Shown: positions 1 to 12,223, numbered from the stretch's first letter. The stretch is 64,000 nucleotides of DNA from Serratia nematodiphila DZ0503SBS1 (GCF_000738675.1 NZ_JPUX01000001.1:992001-1056000), one strand, 5' to 3'. The notes: generated by a model from the sequence alone, not told the origin. Translations and numbers: made by a program.

Positions 1-86
1 CGGTCATCACCGTGTTAATCAAAGGTTCACGTAGTGCCGCAATGGAGCAGGTAGTACGCGCGTTACAGGAGAAAGCACCATGTTAG
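1..86 (+). CDS. murF: MurF, UDP-MurNAc-tripeptide:D-Ala-D-Ala ligase, 3' end only
   Basis: Only the last 27 codons are present, read from base 3 and ending at TAG 84-86; the peptide ends ...ALQEKAPC. The call rests mainly on position: in the dcw cluster MurF directly precedes MraY, and here the stop lies 4 codon positions inside the mraY start, a 7-base overlap. MurF adds D-Ala-D-Ala to the cytoplasmic peptidoglycan precursor, giving the pentapeptide substrate MraY uses. No catalytic motif is visible in this fragment. Confidence 0.85.
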   Translation, partial: VITVLIKGSRSAAMEQVVRALQEKAPC

Positions 87-1162
87 TTTGGCTGGCCGAG
101 CATTTGGTCAAGTATTACTCAGGCTTCAACGTCTTTTCTTATCTGACGTTCCGAGCCATTGTCAGCCTGCTGACCGCGCTGTTCCTGTCGCTGTGGATGG
201 GCCCGCGGGTGATCAAGCGTCTGCAAGAAATGTCCTTCGGGCAGGTGGTGCGCAACGACGGCCCCGAGTCGCACTTCAGCAAGCGCGGCACGCCGACCAT
301 GGGCGGCATCATGATCCTGACCTCCATCACCATTTCGGTGCTGATGTGGGCCTACCCGTCCAACCCGTATGTCTGGTGCGTGCTGTTCGTGCTGGTGGGT
401 TACGGCATCGTCGGTTTCGTCGACGACTACCGCAAGGTGGTGCGTAAGGACACCAAAGGGCTGATCGCCCGCTGGAAGTATTTCTGGCAGTCGGTGATTG
501 CGCTGATTGTCGCATTCGCCATGTACGCCGTAGGAAAAGACACGCCAGCCACCGAGCTGGTTGTGCCGTTCTTTAAGGACGTGATGCCGCAGCTGGGTTT
601 GCTGTACATCCTGCTGGCCTATTTCGTCATCGTCGGCACCAGCAACGCGGTCAATCTGACCGACGGCCTGGACGGCCTGGCGATTATGCCGACGGTATTC
701 GTGGCGGCCGGTTTCGCGCTGGTGGCCTGGGCGACCGGTAACATGAACTTCGCCAACTACCTGCATATTCCGTATCTGCGTCATGCCGGTGAGTTGGTGA
801 TCGTCTGCACCGCCATCGTCGGCGCCGGCCTCGGGTTCCTGTGGTTCAATACCTACCCGGCTCAGGTGTTTATGGGCGACGTCGGTTCGCTGGCGCTGGG
901 CGGCGCGCTGGGCACCATCGCGGTGCTGCTGCGCCAGGAGTTCTTGTTGGTGATCATGGGCGGCGTGTTCGTAGTAGAGACGCTGTCGGTGATCCTGCAG
1001 GTGGGATCGTTCAAGCTGCGCGGACAACGCATTTTCCGCATGGCGCCGATTCACCACCACTATGAATTGAAAGGCTGGCCGGAGCCGCGCGTGATCGTGC
1101 GCTTCTGGATCATTTCGCTGATGCTGGTGCTGATTGGCCTGGCAACGCTGAAGGTGCGTTAA
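80..1162 (+). CDS. mraY: MraY, phospho-MurNAc-pentapeptide translocase (lipid I synthase)
   Basis: This 360-residue polytopic inner-membrane enzyme transfers phospho-MurNAc-pentapeptide from UDP to undecaprenyl phosphate, making lipid I. The length matches the enterobacterial family. The signature acidic residues are visible: Asp115-Asp116 in the FVDDYRK loop, the [10 protein letters not shown] segment at residues 192-201, and a triple histidine (HHHYELKG) near residue 325 that contacts substrate in the family. About ten hydrophobic segments alternate with short loops. The ATG at 80 overlaps the end of murF, and murD begins two bases after the stop, which implies translational coupling in the dcw operon. 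Confidence 0.98.
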   Translation: MLVWLAEHLVKYYSGFNVFSYLTFRAIVSLLTALFLSLWMGPRVIKRLQEMSFGQVVRNDGPESHFSKRGTPTMGGIMILTSITISVLMWAYPSNPYVWCVLFVLVGYGIVGFVDDYRKVVRKDTKGLIARWKYFWQSVIALIVAFAMYAVGKDTPATELVVPFFKDVMPQLGLLYILLAYFVIVGTSNAVNLTDGLDGLAIMPTVFVAAGFALVAWATGNMNFANYLHIPYLRHAGELVIVCTAIVGAGLGFLWFNTYPAQVFMGDVGSLALGGALGTIAVLLRQEFLLVIMGGVFVVETLSVILQVGSFKLRGQRIFRMAPIHHHYELKGWPEPRVIVRFWIISLMLVLIGLATLKVR

Positions 1163-1164
1163 TC

Positions 1165-2484
1165 ATGGCAGACTATCAGGGTAGAAAAGTCGTCATCATC
1201 GGGTTGGGCCTCACCGGCCTGTCCTGTGTCGATTTCTTCATGGCGCGCGGCGTAACGCCGCGCGTGATGGATACCCGTATCGCGCCGCCAGGGTTGGACA
1301 AACTGCCTGAAAGCGTGGAGCGCCATCTGGGCGATCTGAACCAGGACTGGCTGCTGGCGGCGGATCTGATCGTCGCCAGCCCGGGCGTCGCGTTGGCGAC
1401 CCCGGCATTGAGCGCCGCAGCGGACGCTGGCGTGGAAATCGTCGGCGACGTCGAACTGTTCTGCCGCGAGGCGCAGGCGCCGATCGTGGCGATCACCGGC
1501 TCCAACGGCAAAAGCACCGTCACCACCCTGGTGGGCGAAATGGCGAAAGCCGCCGGTTGGGCGGTAGGCGTGGGCGGCAATATCGGCCTGCCGGCGCTGA
1601 GCCTGTTGCGTCAGGAATGTCAGCTGTACGTGCTGGAGCTGTCCAGCTTCCAGCTGGAAACGACGTATAGCCTGCGAGCGGCGGCGGCGACCATCCTGAA
1701 CGTGACCGAAGATCATATGGATCGTTATCCATTTGGCCTGCAGCAGTATCGCGGCGCCAAGCTGCGCGTGTATGAAAACGCCGCGGTGTGCGTGGTGAAC
1801 GCGGACGATGCGCTGACCATGCCGGTGCGCGGCGCCGACGAGCGCTGCGTCAGCTTCGGGGCGGACGTGGGTGACTATCACCTGAACCGTCAGCAGGGGG
1901 AAACCTGGCTGCGGGTGCGCGGTGAGAAGGTGCTGAATACGCGCGAGATGATGCTGACCGGCCGCCACAATTACACCAACGCCCTGGCGGCGCTGGCGTT
2001 GGCGGATGCGGTCAATATCCCGCGTGCCTCCAGCCTGAAGGCGCTGACCACCTTTACCGGCCTGGCGCACCGTTTCCAGCTGGCCTGGGAGCACAACGGC
2101 GTGCGTTGGATCAACGATTCCAAAGCCACCAACGTCGGCAGCACCGAAGCGGCGCTGAACGGCCTGCAGGTGGACGGCACGCTGCATCTGCTGCTGGGCG
2201 GCGACGGCAAGTCCGCCGATTTCTCGCCGCTGGCGCGCTATCTGCAGGGCGACAATGTGCGTCTGTATTGCTTTGGCCGCGACGGCGCCCAGCTGGCGCA
2301 GCTGCGGCCGGAAGTGGCGACGCTGACCGAGACCATGGAGCAGGCGATGCGCACCATCGCCGGCCGCGTACAGCCCGGCGATATGGTGTTGTTGTCGCCG
2401 GCCTGCGCCAGTCTCGATCAGTTCCGTAATTTTGAAGTGCGCGGCGATGAGTTCGCCCGCCTGGCGCAGGAGCTTGGCGGATGA
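1165..2484 (+). CDS. murD: MurD, UDP-MurNAc-L-Ala:D-Glu ligase
   Basis: MurD is the cytoplasmic ATP-dependent ligase that adds D-glutamate to UDP-MurNAc-L-alanine. The protein has 439 residues, one more than I recall for E. coli. An N-terminal UDP-binding Rossmann-like domain opens with [10 protein letters not shown] (about residues 11-20). The Mur ligase P-loop GSNGKST lies at 112-118, and the C-terminal domain ends in the typical [11 protein letters not shown] stretch. The start lies two bases after the mraY stop, and the TGA overlaps the ftsW ATG by four bases, so translation is probably coupled in both directions. Confidence 0.98.
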   Translation: MADYQGRKVVIIGLGLTGLSCVDFFMARGVTPRVMDTRIAPPGLDKLPESVERHLGDLNQDWLLAADLIVASPGVALATPALSAAADAGVEIVGDVELFCREAQAPIVAITGSNGKSTVTTLVGEMAKAAGWAVGVGGNIGLPALSLLRQECQLYVLELSSFQLETTYSLRAAAATILNVTEDHMDRYPFGLQQYRGAKLRVYENAAVCVVNADDALTMPVRGADERCVSFGADVGDYHLNRQQGETWLRVRGEKVLNTREMMLTGRHNYTNALAALALADAVNIPRASSLKALTTFTGLAHRFQLAWEHNGVRWINDSKATNVGSTEAALNGLQVDGTLHLLLGGDGKSADFSPLARYLQGDNVRLYCFGRDGAQLAQLRPEVATLTETMEQAMRTIAGRVQPGDMVLLSPACASLDQFRNFEVRGDEFARLAQELGG

Positions 2485-3683
2485 AACTACGCTTGCCGAA
2501 CTTCGGGCTGACAGAACGGATGAAAGACTGGGTGACCGGCGCGCGCGATAACGACGCGGTCAACATGGTGCTGTACGATCGCACTCTGCTGTGGCTGACC
2601 TTCGGGTTGGCGATCATCGGCTTCGTGATGGTGACTTCGGCGTCGATGCCGATCGGCCAACGCCTGGCGGACGATCCGTTCCTGTTCGCCAAGCGTGATG
2701 CGTTGTACCTCGGCCTGGCGTTCGGCCTGTCGCTGGTGACGCTGCGCATCCCGATGGAAGTTTGGCAGCGCTACAGCAACGTGATGCTGCTGATGTCGAT
2801 CGTGATGCTGCTGATCGTCCTGGTGGTGGGGAGCTCGGTAAACGGGGCCTCGCGCTGGATCGCGCTCGGCCCGCTGCGTATTCAGCCGGCGGAGCTGTCC
2901 AAGCTGTCGCTGTTCTGCTATCTGGCGAGCTATCTGGTGCGCAAGGTGGAAGAGGTGCGCAGCAACTTCTGGGGCTTCTGTAAACCGATGGGCGTCATGG
3001 TGGTGCTGGCGGTGCTGCTGCTGGCGCAACCGGATCTCGGCACCGTGGTGGTGCTGTTCATCACCACGCTGGCGATGCTGTTCCTGGCCGGCGCGAAAAT
3101 GTGGCAGTTCCTGGCGATCATCGGCTCCGGCGTGTTCGCCGTGGTGCTGCTGATTATCGCGGAACCCTACCGTATGCGCCGCGTGACCTCGTTCTGGAAC
3201 CCGTGGGCCGACCCGTTCGGCAGCGGCTACCAGCTGACCCAGTCGCTGATGGCATTCGGCCGCGGTGAGTTCTGGGGGCAGGGGCTCGGCAACTCGGTGC
3301 AGAAACTGGAGTATTTGCCGGAAGCGCACACCGACTTCATCTTCTCCATTTTGGGTGAAGAACTGGGCTATATCGGTGTGGTTTTAGCCCTGTTAATGGT
3401 ATTCTTCGTCGCTTTTCGCGCGATGTCCATCGGGCGCCGCGCGCTGGAGATCGACCAACGCTTTTCCGGCTTCCTGGCCTGCGCGATCGGCGTGTGGTTC
3501 AGCTTCCAGGCGCTGGTTAACGTCGGCGCCGCCGCAGGCATGCTGCCGACCAAAGGTCTGACGCTGCCGCTGATCAGTTACGGCGGCTCGAGCCTGCTGA
3601 TTATGTCGACGGCGATCGTGCTGTTGCTGCGAATTGATTATGAAACGCGCCTGACCAAGGCTCAGGCGTTTGTGAAGAGGTAA
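2481..3683 (+). CDS. ftsW: FtsW, septal peptidoglycan glycosyltransferase (SEDS family)
   Basis: FtsW is a SEDS-family membrane protein that polymerises septal glycan together with FtsI. The 400-residue sequence has about ten transmembrane segments. It carries the family signature in the C-terminal half: the [20 protein letters not shown] region, then [13 protein letters not shown] and a closing [13 protein letters not shown]. The N-terminal cytoplasmic tail is about a dozen residues shorter than the E. coli form I recall, and no better upstream start exists because the ATG overlaps the murD stop (ATGA). murG follows three bases after the stop. Confidence 0.98.
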   Translation: MKLRLPNFGLTERMKDWVTGARDNDAVNMVLYDRTLLWLTFGLAIIGFVMVTSASMPIGQRLADDPFLFAKRDALYLGLAFGLSLVTLRIPMEVWQRYSNVMLLMSIVMLLIVLVVGSSVNGASRWIALGPLRIQPAELSKLSLFCYLASYLVRKVEEVRSNFWGFCKPMGVMVVLAVLLLAQPDLGTVVVLFITTLAMLFLAGAKMWQFLAIIGSGVFAVVLLIIAEPYRMRRVTSFWNPWADPFGSGYQLTQSLMAFGRGEFWGQGLGNSVQKLEYLPEAHTDFIFSILGEELGYIGVVLALLMVFFVAFRAMSIGRRALEIDQRFSGFLACAIGVWFSFQALVNVGAAAGMLPTKGLTLPLISYGGSSLLIMSTAIVLLLRIDYETRLTKAQAFVKR

Positions 3684-3686
3684 GGG

Positions 3687-4751
3687 ATGAGCGGGAAACC
3701 TAAGCGTTTAATGGTGATGGCAGGCGGTACCGGCGGGCATGTGTTCCCGGGGCTGGCGGTCGCGCATCATCTGATGGCGCAGGGCTGGCAGGTGCGCTGG
3801 CTCGGAACCGCAGACCGAATGGAAGCCGATCTGGTGCCGAAGCACGGGATCGAGATTGATTTTATCCGCATCTCCGGCCTGCGCGGCAAGGGCCTGAAGG
3901 CCCAGTTGACGGCGCCGCTGCGGATCTGGCAGGCGGTGCGTCAGGCGAAAGCCATTATGCGCAGTTATCAGCCGGATGTGGTGCTGGGGATGGGCGGTTA
4001 CGTTTCCGGCCCCGGCGGCCTGGCGGCCTGGCAGTGCGGCATCCCGGTGGTGCTGCACGAGCAGAACGGCATCGCCGGTTTGACCAACCGCTGGCTGGCG
4101 CGCATCGCCGCCAAAGTGATGCAGGCCTTCCCCGGCGCGTTCCCGAACGCCGAGGTGGTGGGCAACCCGGTGCGCACCGACGTGTTGGCGCTGCCACTGC
4201 CGGCGGAGCGGTTGCAAGGGCGCGAAGGCCCGATCCGTGTGTTGGTGATTGGCGGAAGTCAGGGCGCGCGCGTGCTGAATCAGACAGTTCCTGAAGTCGC
4301 GGCGCGTTTGGGCGATAGAATTACGCTCTGGCATCAGGTTGGCAAGGGCGCGCTGGAAACGGTGCTGCGCGACTACGAAAGGGTAGGGCAGACGCAGCAC
4401 AAGGTGACCGAGTTCATCGATGACATGGCCGCCGCCTATGCCTGGGCAGACGTGGTGGTCTGCCGCTCCGGCGCGTTGACCGTCAGCGAAATCGCGGCGG
4501 CGGGGCTGCCGGCGATCTTCGTGCCGTTCATGCATAAGGATCGTCAGCAGTACTGGAATGCGCGTCCGCTGGAAGAAGCCGGCGCGGCGAAAATTATCGA
4601 ACAGCCGCAGTTTAACGCCGATGTGGTGGCCGAACTGCTGGCGAGCTGGGATCGCAAGACGCTGCTGGCCATGGCCGAGAAAGCGCGCGCGGTCGCCATT
4701 CCGGACGCCACCGAGCGCGTGGCGGCGGAGCTGGTGCGGCTCGCCAAGTAA
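3687..4751 (+). CDS. murG: MurG, lipid II synthase (GlcNAc transferase)
   Basis: MurG is a peripheral inner-membrane GT-B glycosyltransferase that adds GlcNAc to lipid I to give lipid II. Of 354 residues, the N-terminal acceptor domain holds the glycine-rich GGTGGH loop at residues 13-18 and the GMGGYVSGP loop near 95. The C-terminal donor domain holds [12 protein letters not shown] and the [23 protein letters not shown] stretch that binds UDP-GlcNAc in the family. It follows ftsW by three bases. An 80-base gap separates it from murC, one of the longer spacers in this part of the cluster. Confidence 0.98.
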   Translation: MSGKPKRLMVMAGGTGGHVFPGLAVAHHLMAQGWQVRWLGTADRMEADLVPKHGIEIDFIRISGLRGKGLKAQLTAPLRIWQAVRQAKAIMRSYQPDVVLGMGGYVSGPGGLAAWQCGIPVVLHEQNGIAGLTNRWLARIAAKVMQAFPGAFPNAEVVGNPVRTDVLALPLPAERLQGREGPIRVLVIGGSQGARVLNQTVPEVAARLGDRITLWHQVGKGALETVLRDYERVGQTQHKVTEFIDDMAAAYAWADVVVCRSGALTVSEIAAAGLPAIFVPFMHKDRQQYWNARPLEEAGAAKIIEQPQFNADVVAELLASWDRKTLLAMAEKARAVAIPDATERVAAELVRLAK

Positions 4752-4761
4752 CGAGTGCAGG

Positions 4762-4779
4762 GGTTCGGTGCGCCGAACC
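4762..4779. other. Short inverted repeat in the murG-murC spacer
   Basis: GGTTCGG and CCGAACC form a perfect 7-bp stem around the loop TGCG. No T-run follows on either strand, so I do not call it a terminator. A second palindromic patch (CCGGATCCGG) lies about 35 bases downstream, just before the murC ribosome site. An mRNA processing or stability role is only a guess. Confidence 0.45.
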
Positions 4780-4835
4780 TGAATAAAAGCAATGTGATGT
4801 AGGGCCGGGGTACCGGATCCGGATTAGAGAGAGTG

Positions 4836-6311
4836 ATGAATACACAACAACTGGCGAAACTACGTACTATCGTGCCCGAGATGCGTCGCGTCCGGCACAT
4901 TCACTTTGTCGGCATCGGTGGCGCCGGCATGGGTGGTATCGCCGAAGTGTTGGCAAACGAAGGGTATCAGATCAGCGGCTCCGACCTGGCGCCGAATCCG
5001 GTGACACAACAGTTGAGCGCGCTCGGAGCGACGATTTATTTCAATCACCGTCCGGAAAACGTGCTGGATGCGAGCGTGGTGGTGGTCTCTACCGCCATCT
5101 CCGCCGACAACCCGGAGATCGTCGCCGCTCGTGAGGCGCGCATCCCGGTGATCCGCCGCGCTGAAATGCTGGCGGAGCTGATGCGTTTTCGTCACGGCAT
5201 CGCTATTGCCGGCACGCACGGCAAAACCACCACCACGGCGATGGTCTCGAGCATTTATGCCGAAGCCCGCCTGGACCCGACCTTCGTCAACGGCGGGCTG
5301 GTGAAGGCGGCGGGCACCCACGCGCGACTGGGGTCCAGCCGTTATCTGATCGCGGAGGCGGATGAGAGCGATGCGTCGTTCCTGCATCTGCAGCCGATGG
5401 TGGCCGTGGTCACCAACATCGAAGCCGACCATATGGACACCTACCAGGGCGACTTCGAGAACCTGAAACAGACGTTTATCAATTTCTTGCACAACCTGCC
5501 GTTCTACGGCCGCGCGGTGATGTGCATTGACGATCCGGTGGTGCGTGAGCTGTTGCCGCGCGTGGGTCGCCATATCACCACCTACGGCTTCAGTGAGGAT
5601 GCGGATGTGCGCATCGAAGACTACCGGCAGATTGGGCCGCAGGGGCACTTTACTCTGAGCCGCCAGGATAAGCCGTTGCTGACGGTGACGCTGAACGCGC
5701 CGGGCCGCCACAATGCGTTGAACGCAGCGGCGGCGGTGGCGGTAGCGACCGAAGAAGGCATTGACGACGAAGATATTCTGCGCGCGCTGGCGGGCTTCCA
5801 GGGCACCGGGCGCCGCTTCGATTTCCTCGGCGAGTTCCCGCTGGAACCGGTCAACGGCAAAGCGGGCAGCGCGATGCTGGTGGACGATTACGGCCACCAT
5901 CCGACTGAGGTGGACGCCACGCTGAAAGCGGCGCGCGCCGGCTGGCCGGACAAGCGTTTGGTGATGATCTTCCAGCCGCACCGTTATACGCGCACCCGCG
6001 ATCTGTACGACGATTTCGCCAACGTGCTGTCGCAGGTGGATGTGCTGCTGATGCTCGACGTGTACGCCGCCGGCGAAGCGCCGATCCCGGGCGCGGACAG
6101 CCGTTCGCTGTGCCGCACCATCCGCAGCCGCGGCAAGCTGGATCCGATCCTGGTTTCCGATGCCGATAGCGTGCCGGAAACCCTGGCGCAGCTGCTGCAG
6201 GATGAAGACTTGGTGCTGGTGCAGGGCGCCGGCAACGTGGGCAAAATCGCCCGTAAACTGGCCGAGCTGAAGCTGCAGCCGCCGAAGAAAGAGGAGGAGC
6301 ACCATGGCTGA
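4836..6311 (+). CDS. murC: MurC, UDP-MurNAc:L-alanine ligase
   Basis: MurC starts the peptide stem by adding L-alanine to UDP-MurNAc in the cytoplasm. I chose the ATG at 4836 (491 residues, [10 protein letters not shown]), which matches the E. coli start, over the GTG immediately before it at 4833. A GAGAG ribosome site lies a few bases upstream. Visible features are the N-terminal [12 protein letters not shown] nucleotide fold at residues 23-34, the P-loop GTHGKTT at 126-132, and [10 protein letters not shown] near residue 350. The last codons overlap ddlB by eight bases. Confidence 0.97.
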   Translation: MNTQQLAKLRTIVPEMRRVRHIHFVGIGGAGMGGIAEVLANEGYQISGSDLAPNPVTQQLSALGATIYFNHRPENVLDASVVVVSTAISADNPEIVAAREARIPVIRRAEMLAELMRFRHGIAIAGTHGKTTTTAMVSSIYAEARLDPTFVNGGLVKAAGTHARLGSSRYLIAEADESDASFLHLQPMVAVVTNIEADHMDTYQGDFENLKQTFINFLHNLPFYGRAVMCIDDPVVRELLPRVGRHITTYGFSEDADVRIEDYRQIGPQGHFTLSRQDKPLLTVTLNAPGRHNALNAAAAVAVATEEGIDDEDILRALAGFQGTGRRFDFLGEFPLEPVNGKAGSAMLVDDYGHHPTEVDATLKAARAGWPDKRLVMIFQPHRYTRTRDLYDDFANVLSQVDVLLMLDVYAAGEAPIPGADSRSLCRTIRSRGKLDPILVSDADSVPETLAQLLQDEDLVLVQGAGNVGKIARKLAELKLQPPKKEEEHHG

Positions 6312-7224
6312 TAAAGTTGCAGTTCTGCTGGGCGGCACCTCCGCCGAACGCGAAGTGTCCCTGCAATCCGGCGCCGCGGTGCTGGCCGGGCTGCGCGAAG
6401 CCGGCATCGATGCGCACGGTGTCGATACCCGCGATTTCCCGGCGACTCAACTGAAAGAGCAAGGGTTCACCAAAGTGTTTATCGCGCTGCACGGGCGCGG
6501 CGGCGAGGACGGCACCCTGCAAGGGCTGCTGGAGTTCCTCGAACTGCCTTATACCGGTAGCGGCGTGATGGCCTCGGCGCTGACCATGGACAAATGGCGC
6601 ACCAAGATGGTGTGGCAGTCGATGGGCTTGCCGGTAGCGCCTTACGTGGCGCTGAATCGCCAGCTGTACCTCGGTGCCGAAAAAGCGGCGCTGCTGGCGC
6701 GTGTGGCGGATCTCGGTTTGCCGCTGATCGTCAAGCCGAGCCGTGAAGGCTCCAGCGTCGGTATGAGCAAGGTCACCGCAAGCGCGGCGTTGGAAGCGGC
6801 GTTGGAAGAGGCCTTCCGCCATGACGACGATGTGCTGGTGGAGAAGTGGTTGAGCGGCCCGGAATACACCGTGGCGATGCTGGGCGATCAGGTTCTGCCG
6901 TCAATCCGCATCCAGCCGGCCGGCGTGTTTTACGACTACCAGGCCAAGTACATTTCGGACGACACGCAGTACTTCTGCCCGAGCGGTTTAAACGCCGAGC
7001 AGGAAGCCGAGATGGCGGCGTTGGCGCTGCGCGCCTACCGCGGTCTGGACTGCAGCGGCTGGGGCCGCGTCGACGTGATGCAAGACAGCGATGGCCGCTT
7101 CTATCTGCTTGAGGTGAACACCTCTCCGGGCATGACCAGTCATAGCCTGGTGCCGATGGCGGCGCGCCAGTTTGGATTAAGCTTCTCGCAGTTGGTGGCG
7201 AGAATTTTGGAGTTGGCCGACTGA
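6304..7224 (+). CDS. ddlB: DdlB, D-alanine--D-alanine ligase
   Basis: This ATP-grasp enzyme joins two D-alanines for MurF. The 306-residue length is standard for the DdlB type found inside dcw clusters. Visible motifs are [13 protein letters not shown] at the N terminus, [16 protein letters not shown] for ATP binding in the middle, [12 protein letters not shown], and [16 protein letters not shown] near the end, which carries the metal-binding and oxyanion-loop residues. The start codon follows a strong GAGGAG ribosome site that lies inside the end of murC. ftsQ begins one base after the stop. Confidence 0.97.
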   Translation: MADKVAVLLGGTSAEREVSLQSGAAVLAGLREAGIDAHGVDTRDFPATQLKEQGFTKVFIALHGRGGEDGTLQGLLEFLELPYTGSGVMASALTMDKWRTKMVWQSMGLPVAPYVALNRQLYLGAEKAALLARVADLGLPLIVKPSREGSSVGMSKVTASAALEAALEEAFRHDDDVLVEKWLSGPEYTVAMLGDQVLPSIRIQPAGVFYDYQAKYISDDTQYFCPSGLNAEQEAEMAALALRAYRGLDCSGWGRVDVMQDSDGRFYLLEVNTSPGMTSHSLVPMAARQFGLSFSQLVARILELAD

Positions 7225-7225
7225 T

Positions 7226-8077
7226 ATGTCGCAAGCTGCCCTGAATGCGCGCGATCGCGAGGTGGATAACGGCCCGCGTCGCAGCAATGGAACCCAGTTG
7301 GCGGGAATGATTTTCCTGCTGATGGTGTTGGGAACGGTCGTGTGGAGCGGTTGGGCGGTGCTTGGCTGGATGAAAGACGCCAGCCGCCTGCCGCTCTCAA
7401 GGCTGGTGGTGACCGGCGAACGCCATTACACCACCAACGATGATATTCGTCAGGCGATCCTGGCGCTGGGCGCACCCGGCACCTTTATGACGCAGGATGT
7501 GGACGTCATCCAGCAGCAGATCGAACGTCTGCCGTGGATCAAGCAGGCCAGCGTGCGCAAACAATGGCCGGATGAGCTGAAGATCCATCTGGTGGAGTAC
7601 GTCCCGGTGGCGCGCTGGAACGATTTGCACATGGTGGACGCCGAGGGCAAAGCGTTCAGCGTGCCGGCGGAGCGGGCGGGCAAGCAGAAATTGCCGCTGC
7701 TCTATGGGCCGGAAGGGAGCGAGCAGGATGTGCTGGAAGGCTATCGGGCGATGAGCGCCACGTTGGCGGCCAGCAAATATACGCTGAAAATGGCGGCGAT
7801 GACCGCGCGCCATTCCTGGCAGCTGGCGCTGGACAACGATGTCCGGCTTGAGCTGGGGCGCGATGACCGCAACGGGCGTTTGCAGCGGTTTATCGAGCTT
7901 TACCCGGTATTGCAGCAGCAGGGCCAGGCGGAGAGCAAGCGTGTCAGCTATGTCGATCTGCGCTACGAGTCCGGCGCTTCGGTAGGGTGGGCTCCGGTGT
8001 TGGTCGATCCGCAGGCGCTTGGCGGTCAGCAAAACAGTAATCAGCAACAGAATCAGGCACAGGCAAAACAACAATGA
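7226..8077 (+). CDS. ftsQ: FtsQ, divisome scaffold protein
   Basis: FtsQ is a bitopic inner-membrane protein that recruits FtsB and FtsL to the divisome. The 283-residue protein has a short basic cytoplasmic tail, one transmembrane helix at about residues 28-50, and then the POTRA domain ([19 protein letters not shown]) and a beta domain in the periplasm. The C terminus is glutamine-rich ([10 protein letters not shown]), as in other enterobacteria. Its TGA overlaps the ftsA ATG by four bases. Confidence 0.97.
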   Translation: MSQAALNARDREVDNGPRRSNGTQLAGMIFLLMVLGTVVWSGWAVLGWMKDASRLPLSRLVVTGERHYTTNDDIRQAILALGAPGTFMTQDVDVIQQQIERLPWIKQASVRKQWPDELKIHLVEYVPVARWNDLHMVDAEGKAFSVPAERAGKQKLPLLYGPEGSEQDVLEGYRAMSATLAASKYTLKMAAMTARHSWQLALDNDVRLELGRDDRNGRLQRFIELYPVLQQQGQAESKRVSYVDLRYESGASVGWAPVLVDPQALGGQQNSNQQQNQAQAKQQ

Positions 8078-9330
8078 TCAAGTCGACGGACAGAAAACTG
8101 GTAGTTGGACTGGAGATCGGTACTGCAAAAGTCTCCGCGTTGGTAGGGGAAGTTCTGCCCGATGGCATGGTCAACATTATCGGGGTGGGCAGCTGCCCGT
8201 CTCGCGGTATGGATAAGGGTGGCGTAAACGACCTGGAATCGGTGGTGAAGTGCGTACAGCGCGCCATCGATCAGGCCGAGCTGATGGCGGACTGCCAGAT
8301 CTCTTCGGTGTACCTGGCGCTGTCGGGCAAACACATCAGCTGCCAGAACGAAATCGGCATGGTGCCGATCTCGGAAGAGGAAGTGACGCAGGATGACGTG
8401 GAGAATGTGGTGCACACCGCCAAATCGGTGCGCGTGCGCGACGAACACCGTATCCTGCACGTGATCCCTCAGGAATACGCCATCGATTATCAGGAAGGCA
8501 TCAAAAACCCGGTTGGGCTGTCCGGCGTGCGCATGCAGGCCAAGGTGCATCTGATTACCTGCCATAACGATATGGCGAAGAACATCGTCAAGGCCGTGGA
8601 ACGTTGCGGCCTGAAAGTTGACCAACTTATTTTCGCCGGTCTGGCCGCGAGCTACGCGGTGCTGACCGAAGATGAACGCGAACTCGGCGTTTGCGTGGTG
8701 GATATCGGCGGCGGCACCATGGATATGGCGGTGTATACCGGCGGTGCGCTGCGCCACACCAAAGTGATCCCTTATGCCGGGAACGTGGTCACCAGCGATA
8801 TCGCCTACGCCTTCGGCACGCCGCCGACCGACGCGGAAGCGATTAAAGTTCGACACGGTTGTGCGCTTGGGTCGATTGTTAGCAAGGATGAGAATGTAGA
8901 GGTGCCTAGCGTCGGGGGACGTCCTCCGCGCAGTCTGCAAAGACAGACGCTGGCTGAAGTCATTGAGCCACGCTACACCGAACTGTTGAATCTGGTTAAC
9001 GATGAAATTTTGCAATTGCAGGAGCAACTGCGTCAGCAAGGGGTGAAGCATCATCTGGCGGCAGGTATCGTGCTGACCGGTGGCGCCGCCCAGATTGATG
9101 GCCTGGCAGCCTGTGCGCAACGGGTGTTCCACACTCAGGTACGCATCGGCCAACCCTTGAACATCACGGGTCTGACGGATTATGCGCAGGAGCCTTACTA
9201 CTCGACGGCGGTAGGTCTGCTGCACTATGGAAAAGAGTCTCACCTGAGCGGTGAGACAGAAGTAGAAAAACGCGCCTCGGTGGGCAATTGGTTTAAACGC
9301 ATCAATAGCTGGCTGAGAAAAGAGTTTTAA
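8074..9330 (+). CDS. ftsA: FtsA, actin-like membrane anchor of the Z ring
   Basis: FtsA is an actin-fold ATPase that tethers FtsZ to the membrane. The 418-residue protein shows the nucleotide-binding segments [10 protein letters not shown] near the start, [14 protein letters not shown] at about residues 208-221, and [13 protein letters not shown] near 330. The last 15 residues ([14 protein letters not shown]) form the amphipathic membrane-targeting helix typical of the family. The ATG overlaps the ftsQ stop, so the two are probably translationally coupled. Confidence 0.98.
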   Translation: MIKSTDRKLVVGLEIGTAKVSALVGEVLPDGMVNIIGVGSCPSRGMDKGGVNDLESVVKCVQRAIDQAELMADCQISSVYLALSGKHISCQNEIGMVPISEEEVTQDDVENVVHTAKSVRVRDEHRILHVIPQEYAIDYQEGIKNPVGLSGVRMQAKVHLITCHNDMAKNIVKAVERCGLKVDQLIFAGLAASYAVLTEDERELGVCVVDIGGGTMDMAVYTGGALRHTKVIPYAGNVVTSDIAYAFGTPPTDAEAIKVRHGCALGSIVSKDENVEVPSVGGRPPRSLQRQTLAEVIEPRYTELLNLVNDEILQLQEQLRQQGVKHHLAAGIVLTGGAAQIDGLAACAQRVFHTQVRIGQPLNITGLTDYAQEPYYSTAVGLLHYGKESHLSGETEVEKRASVGNWFKRINSWLRKEF

Positions 9331-9342
9331 TGTTTCAACAAA

Positions 9343-9374
9343 GAGATCATGCTGAGTAATCTTTTTATGATCTC
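9343..9374. other. Inverted repeat in the ftsA-ftsZ spacer
   Basis: GAGATCAT (9343-9350) and ATGATCTC (9367-9374) are perfect 8-base complements separated by 16 bases that include TTTTT. The repeat fills much of the 74-base spacer before ftsZ. It could be an RNA processing or stability element in the ftsAZ transcript. It does not look like an intrinsic terminator because no T-run follows the right arm. Confidence 0.5.
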
Positions 9375-9404
9375 GCAGCGACAGGCACAAAACGGAGAGA
9401 AACT

Positions 9405-10559
9405 ATGTTTGAACCAATGGAACTAACCAATGACGCGGTGATTAAAGTCATCGGCGTCGGCGGCGGCGGTGGCAACGCCGTTGAACACATGGTGCGCGAG
9501 CGCATCGAAGGTGTTGAATTCTTCGCTGTGAACACGGACGCCCAGGCGCTCCGCAAAACGGCGGTTGGCCAAACCATCCAGATTGGTAGCGGTATTACCA
9601 AAGGTCTGGGTGCGGGCGCGAACCCTGAGGTGGGTCGCAATTCAGCGGAAGAAGACCGCGAAGCCCTGCGCGCAGCGCTGGACGGCGCAGACATGGTCTT
9701 CATCGCAGCCGGCATGGGCGGCGGTACCGGTACCGGTGCGGCGCCAGTGGTGGCTGAAGTGGCTAAAGATTTGGGTATTCTGACCGTGGCCGTGGTGACC
9801 AAGCCTTTCAACTTCGAAGGCAAGAAGCGCATGGCATTCGCGGAGCAGGGTATCGCTGAACTGTCCAAACACGTGGACTCGCTGATCACCATCCCGAACG
9901 ACAAGCTGTTGAAAGTTCTGGGGCGCGGCATCTCTCTGCTGGACGCGTTCGGCGCGGCCAACGACGTGCTGAAAGGCGCGGTGCAGGGTATCGCCGAGCT
10001 GATCACCCGTCCGGGCCTGATGAACGTCGACTTCGCCGACGTGCGCACCGTGATGTCCGAAATGGGCTATGCGATGATGGGTTCCGGCGTGGCTTGCGGT
10101 GAAGACCGCGCCGAAGAAGCGGCCGAAATGGCGATCTCCAGCCCGCTGCTGGAAGACATCGACCTGTCCGGCGCGCGCGGCGTGCTGGTCAACATTACCG
10201 CTGGCTTCGATCTGCGTCTGGATGAGTTCGAAACTGTGGGTAACACCATCCGTGCGTTCGCTTCCGACAACGCTACCGTGGTTATCGGTACCTCGCTGGA
10301 TCCGGAAATGAACGACGAACTGCGCGTTACCGTGGTTGCAACCGGTATCGGTATGGACAAGCGTCCTGAAATCACTCTGGTGACCAATAAGCAGGCCAGC
10401 CAGCCAGTGATGGATCACCGTTATCAGCAGCACGGCATGTCGCCTCTGCCGCAGGAAGTGAAACCTGCCGCCAAGGTGGTCAACGACCAAGCTGCGCAGC
10501 CGAATAAAGAGCCCGACTATCTTGATATTCCAGCCTTCCTGCGTAAACAGGCAGACTAA
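9405..10559 (+). CDS. ftsZ: FtsZ, tubulin-like cell division GTPase
   Basis: FtsZ polymerises into the division ring. In the 384-residue protein the tubulin signature GGGTGTG lies at residues 105-111, and the synergy (T7) loop [11 protein letters not shown] lies near 207. A variable linker is followed by the conserved C-terminal peptide [13 protein letters not shown], which binds FtsA, ZipA and ZapD in relatives. The ATG follows GGAGAG with six bases between. A 103-base gap then precedes lpxC and appears to hold a separate promoter. Confidence 0.99.
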   Translation: MFEPMELTNDAVIKVIGVGGGGGNAVEHMVRERIEGVEFFAVNTDAQALRKTAVGQTIQIGSGITKGLGAGANPEVGRNSAEEDREALRAALDGADMVFIAAGMGGGTGTGAAPVVAEVAKDLGILTVAVVTKPFNFEGKKRMAFAEQGIAELSKHVDSLITIPNDKLLKVLGRGISLLDAFGAANDVLKGAVQGIAELITRPGLMNVDFADVRTVMSEMGYAMMGSGVACGEDRAEEAAEMAISSPLLEDIDLSGARGVLVNITAGFDLRLDEFETVGNTIRAFASDNATVVIGTSLDPEMNDELRVTVVATGIGMDKRPEITLVTNKQASQPVMDHRYQQHGMSPLPQEVKPAAKVVNDQAAQPNKEPDYLDIPAFLRKQAD

Positions 10560-10574
10560 GAATATCCTGAGAAT

Positions 10575-11580
<1,006 letters not shown>

Positions 11581-11593
11581 GGTCTGAATTCCT

Positions 11594-11645
11594 CGCCTGC
11601 GAATAACGGCAGGCGCATCCTCTGAGAGCCTGAGAATTCAGGCTC
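11594..11645. other. Two hairpins between lpxC and the convergent DUF721 gene
   Basis: CGCCTGC/GCAGGCG (11594-11600 with 11609-11615) and GAGCCTGA/TCAGGCTC (11626-11633 with 11638-11645, loop GAAT) are perfect stems. Neither has a T-run on either strand, so transcription ending here would need Rho or would be inefficient. Confidence 0.45.
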
Positions 11646-11681
11646 GTGATGCCGTCTGATGTTTTGCAGTTGTGTCGCTGA

Positions 11682-12197
11682 TTACTTATCACGACTGGTT
11701 GTGTTGGTACCCTCTCCGGCCAATGCAGCCAGCCGTTCCAATATCTTGCGCAGTTTCTCCGGGCTACGGCTCGCCAATCCTCTCAGCTCTTCCGCACTTT
11801 CCAGACTCAAATGCCGCATCGGCACGGGTTTTTCCGGCGCTTTCTCGGCGTTTTGCACCTGGTTGCTGCCTTTCGCCATCAAGGCCGGATTAATCCTGAT
11901 GTCGATCGACGACAATGATGGTAGAATTTGCGCTCGTAGTGCAGACAGCAAAGCGGGTTGTTCGTAGCGCAAGCGCATCATCCAACTGGCATTTGCCGTT
12001 TCGAGCACTAAAATACCCTGTCGGAAATTCGCGACGCGGCACCAGGGATGCAGGGGAGCGGGCAACAGGCCCTTCACTGCACGGTTAAGCTTGAGCAGCG
12101 CCACCGCGCGTTGCTGGACGTTATGCAGCGGCCCTTTGCTGCCGGCAGACGCGTCGTCGAACAGGACATCTAATAATTGTGGACGGCTATCGCGCAT
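11682..12197 (-). CDS. DUF721 family protein, DciA-like
   Basis: This 171-residue protein lies between lpxC and secM, convergent with lpxC and divergent from secM. The middle (FRQGILVLETANASWMMRLR, about residues 57-76, then LLSALRAQILP) fits the DUF721 fold of DciA, the ancestral DnaB helicase operator outside the DnaC lineages. The C-terminal third is charged and low in complexity. E. coli K-12 has no intact gene here as far as I recall. Whether this copy loads helicase is unknown, since enterobacteria normally use DnaC. The ATG at 12197 is only 26 bases from the secM start, so the two promoters must overlap or lie within the neighbouring coding regions. Confidence 0.75.
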   Translation of the reverse strand: MRDSRPQLLDVLFDDASAGSKGPLHNVQQRAVALLKLNRAVKGLLPAPLHPWCRVANFRQGILVLETANASWMMRLRYEQPALLSALRAQILPSLSSIDIRINPALMAKGSNQVQNAEKAPEKPVPMRHLSLESAEELRGLASRSPEKLRKILERLAALAGEGTNTTSRDK

Positions 12198-12223
12198 AAT
12201 GGGCTCCGGCGGATTATAAACTC

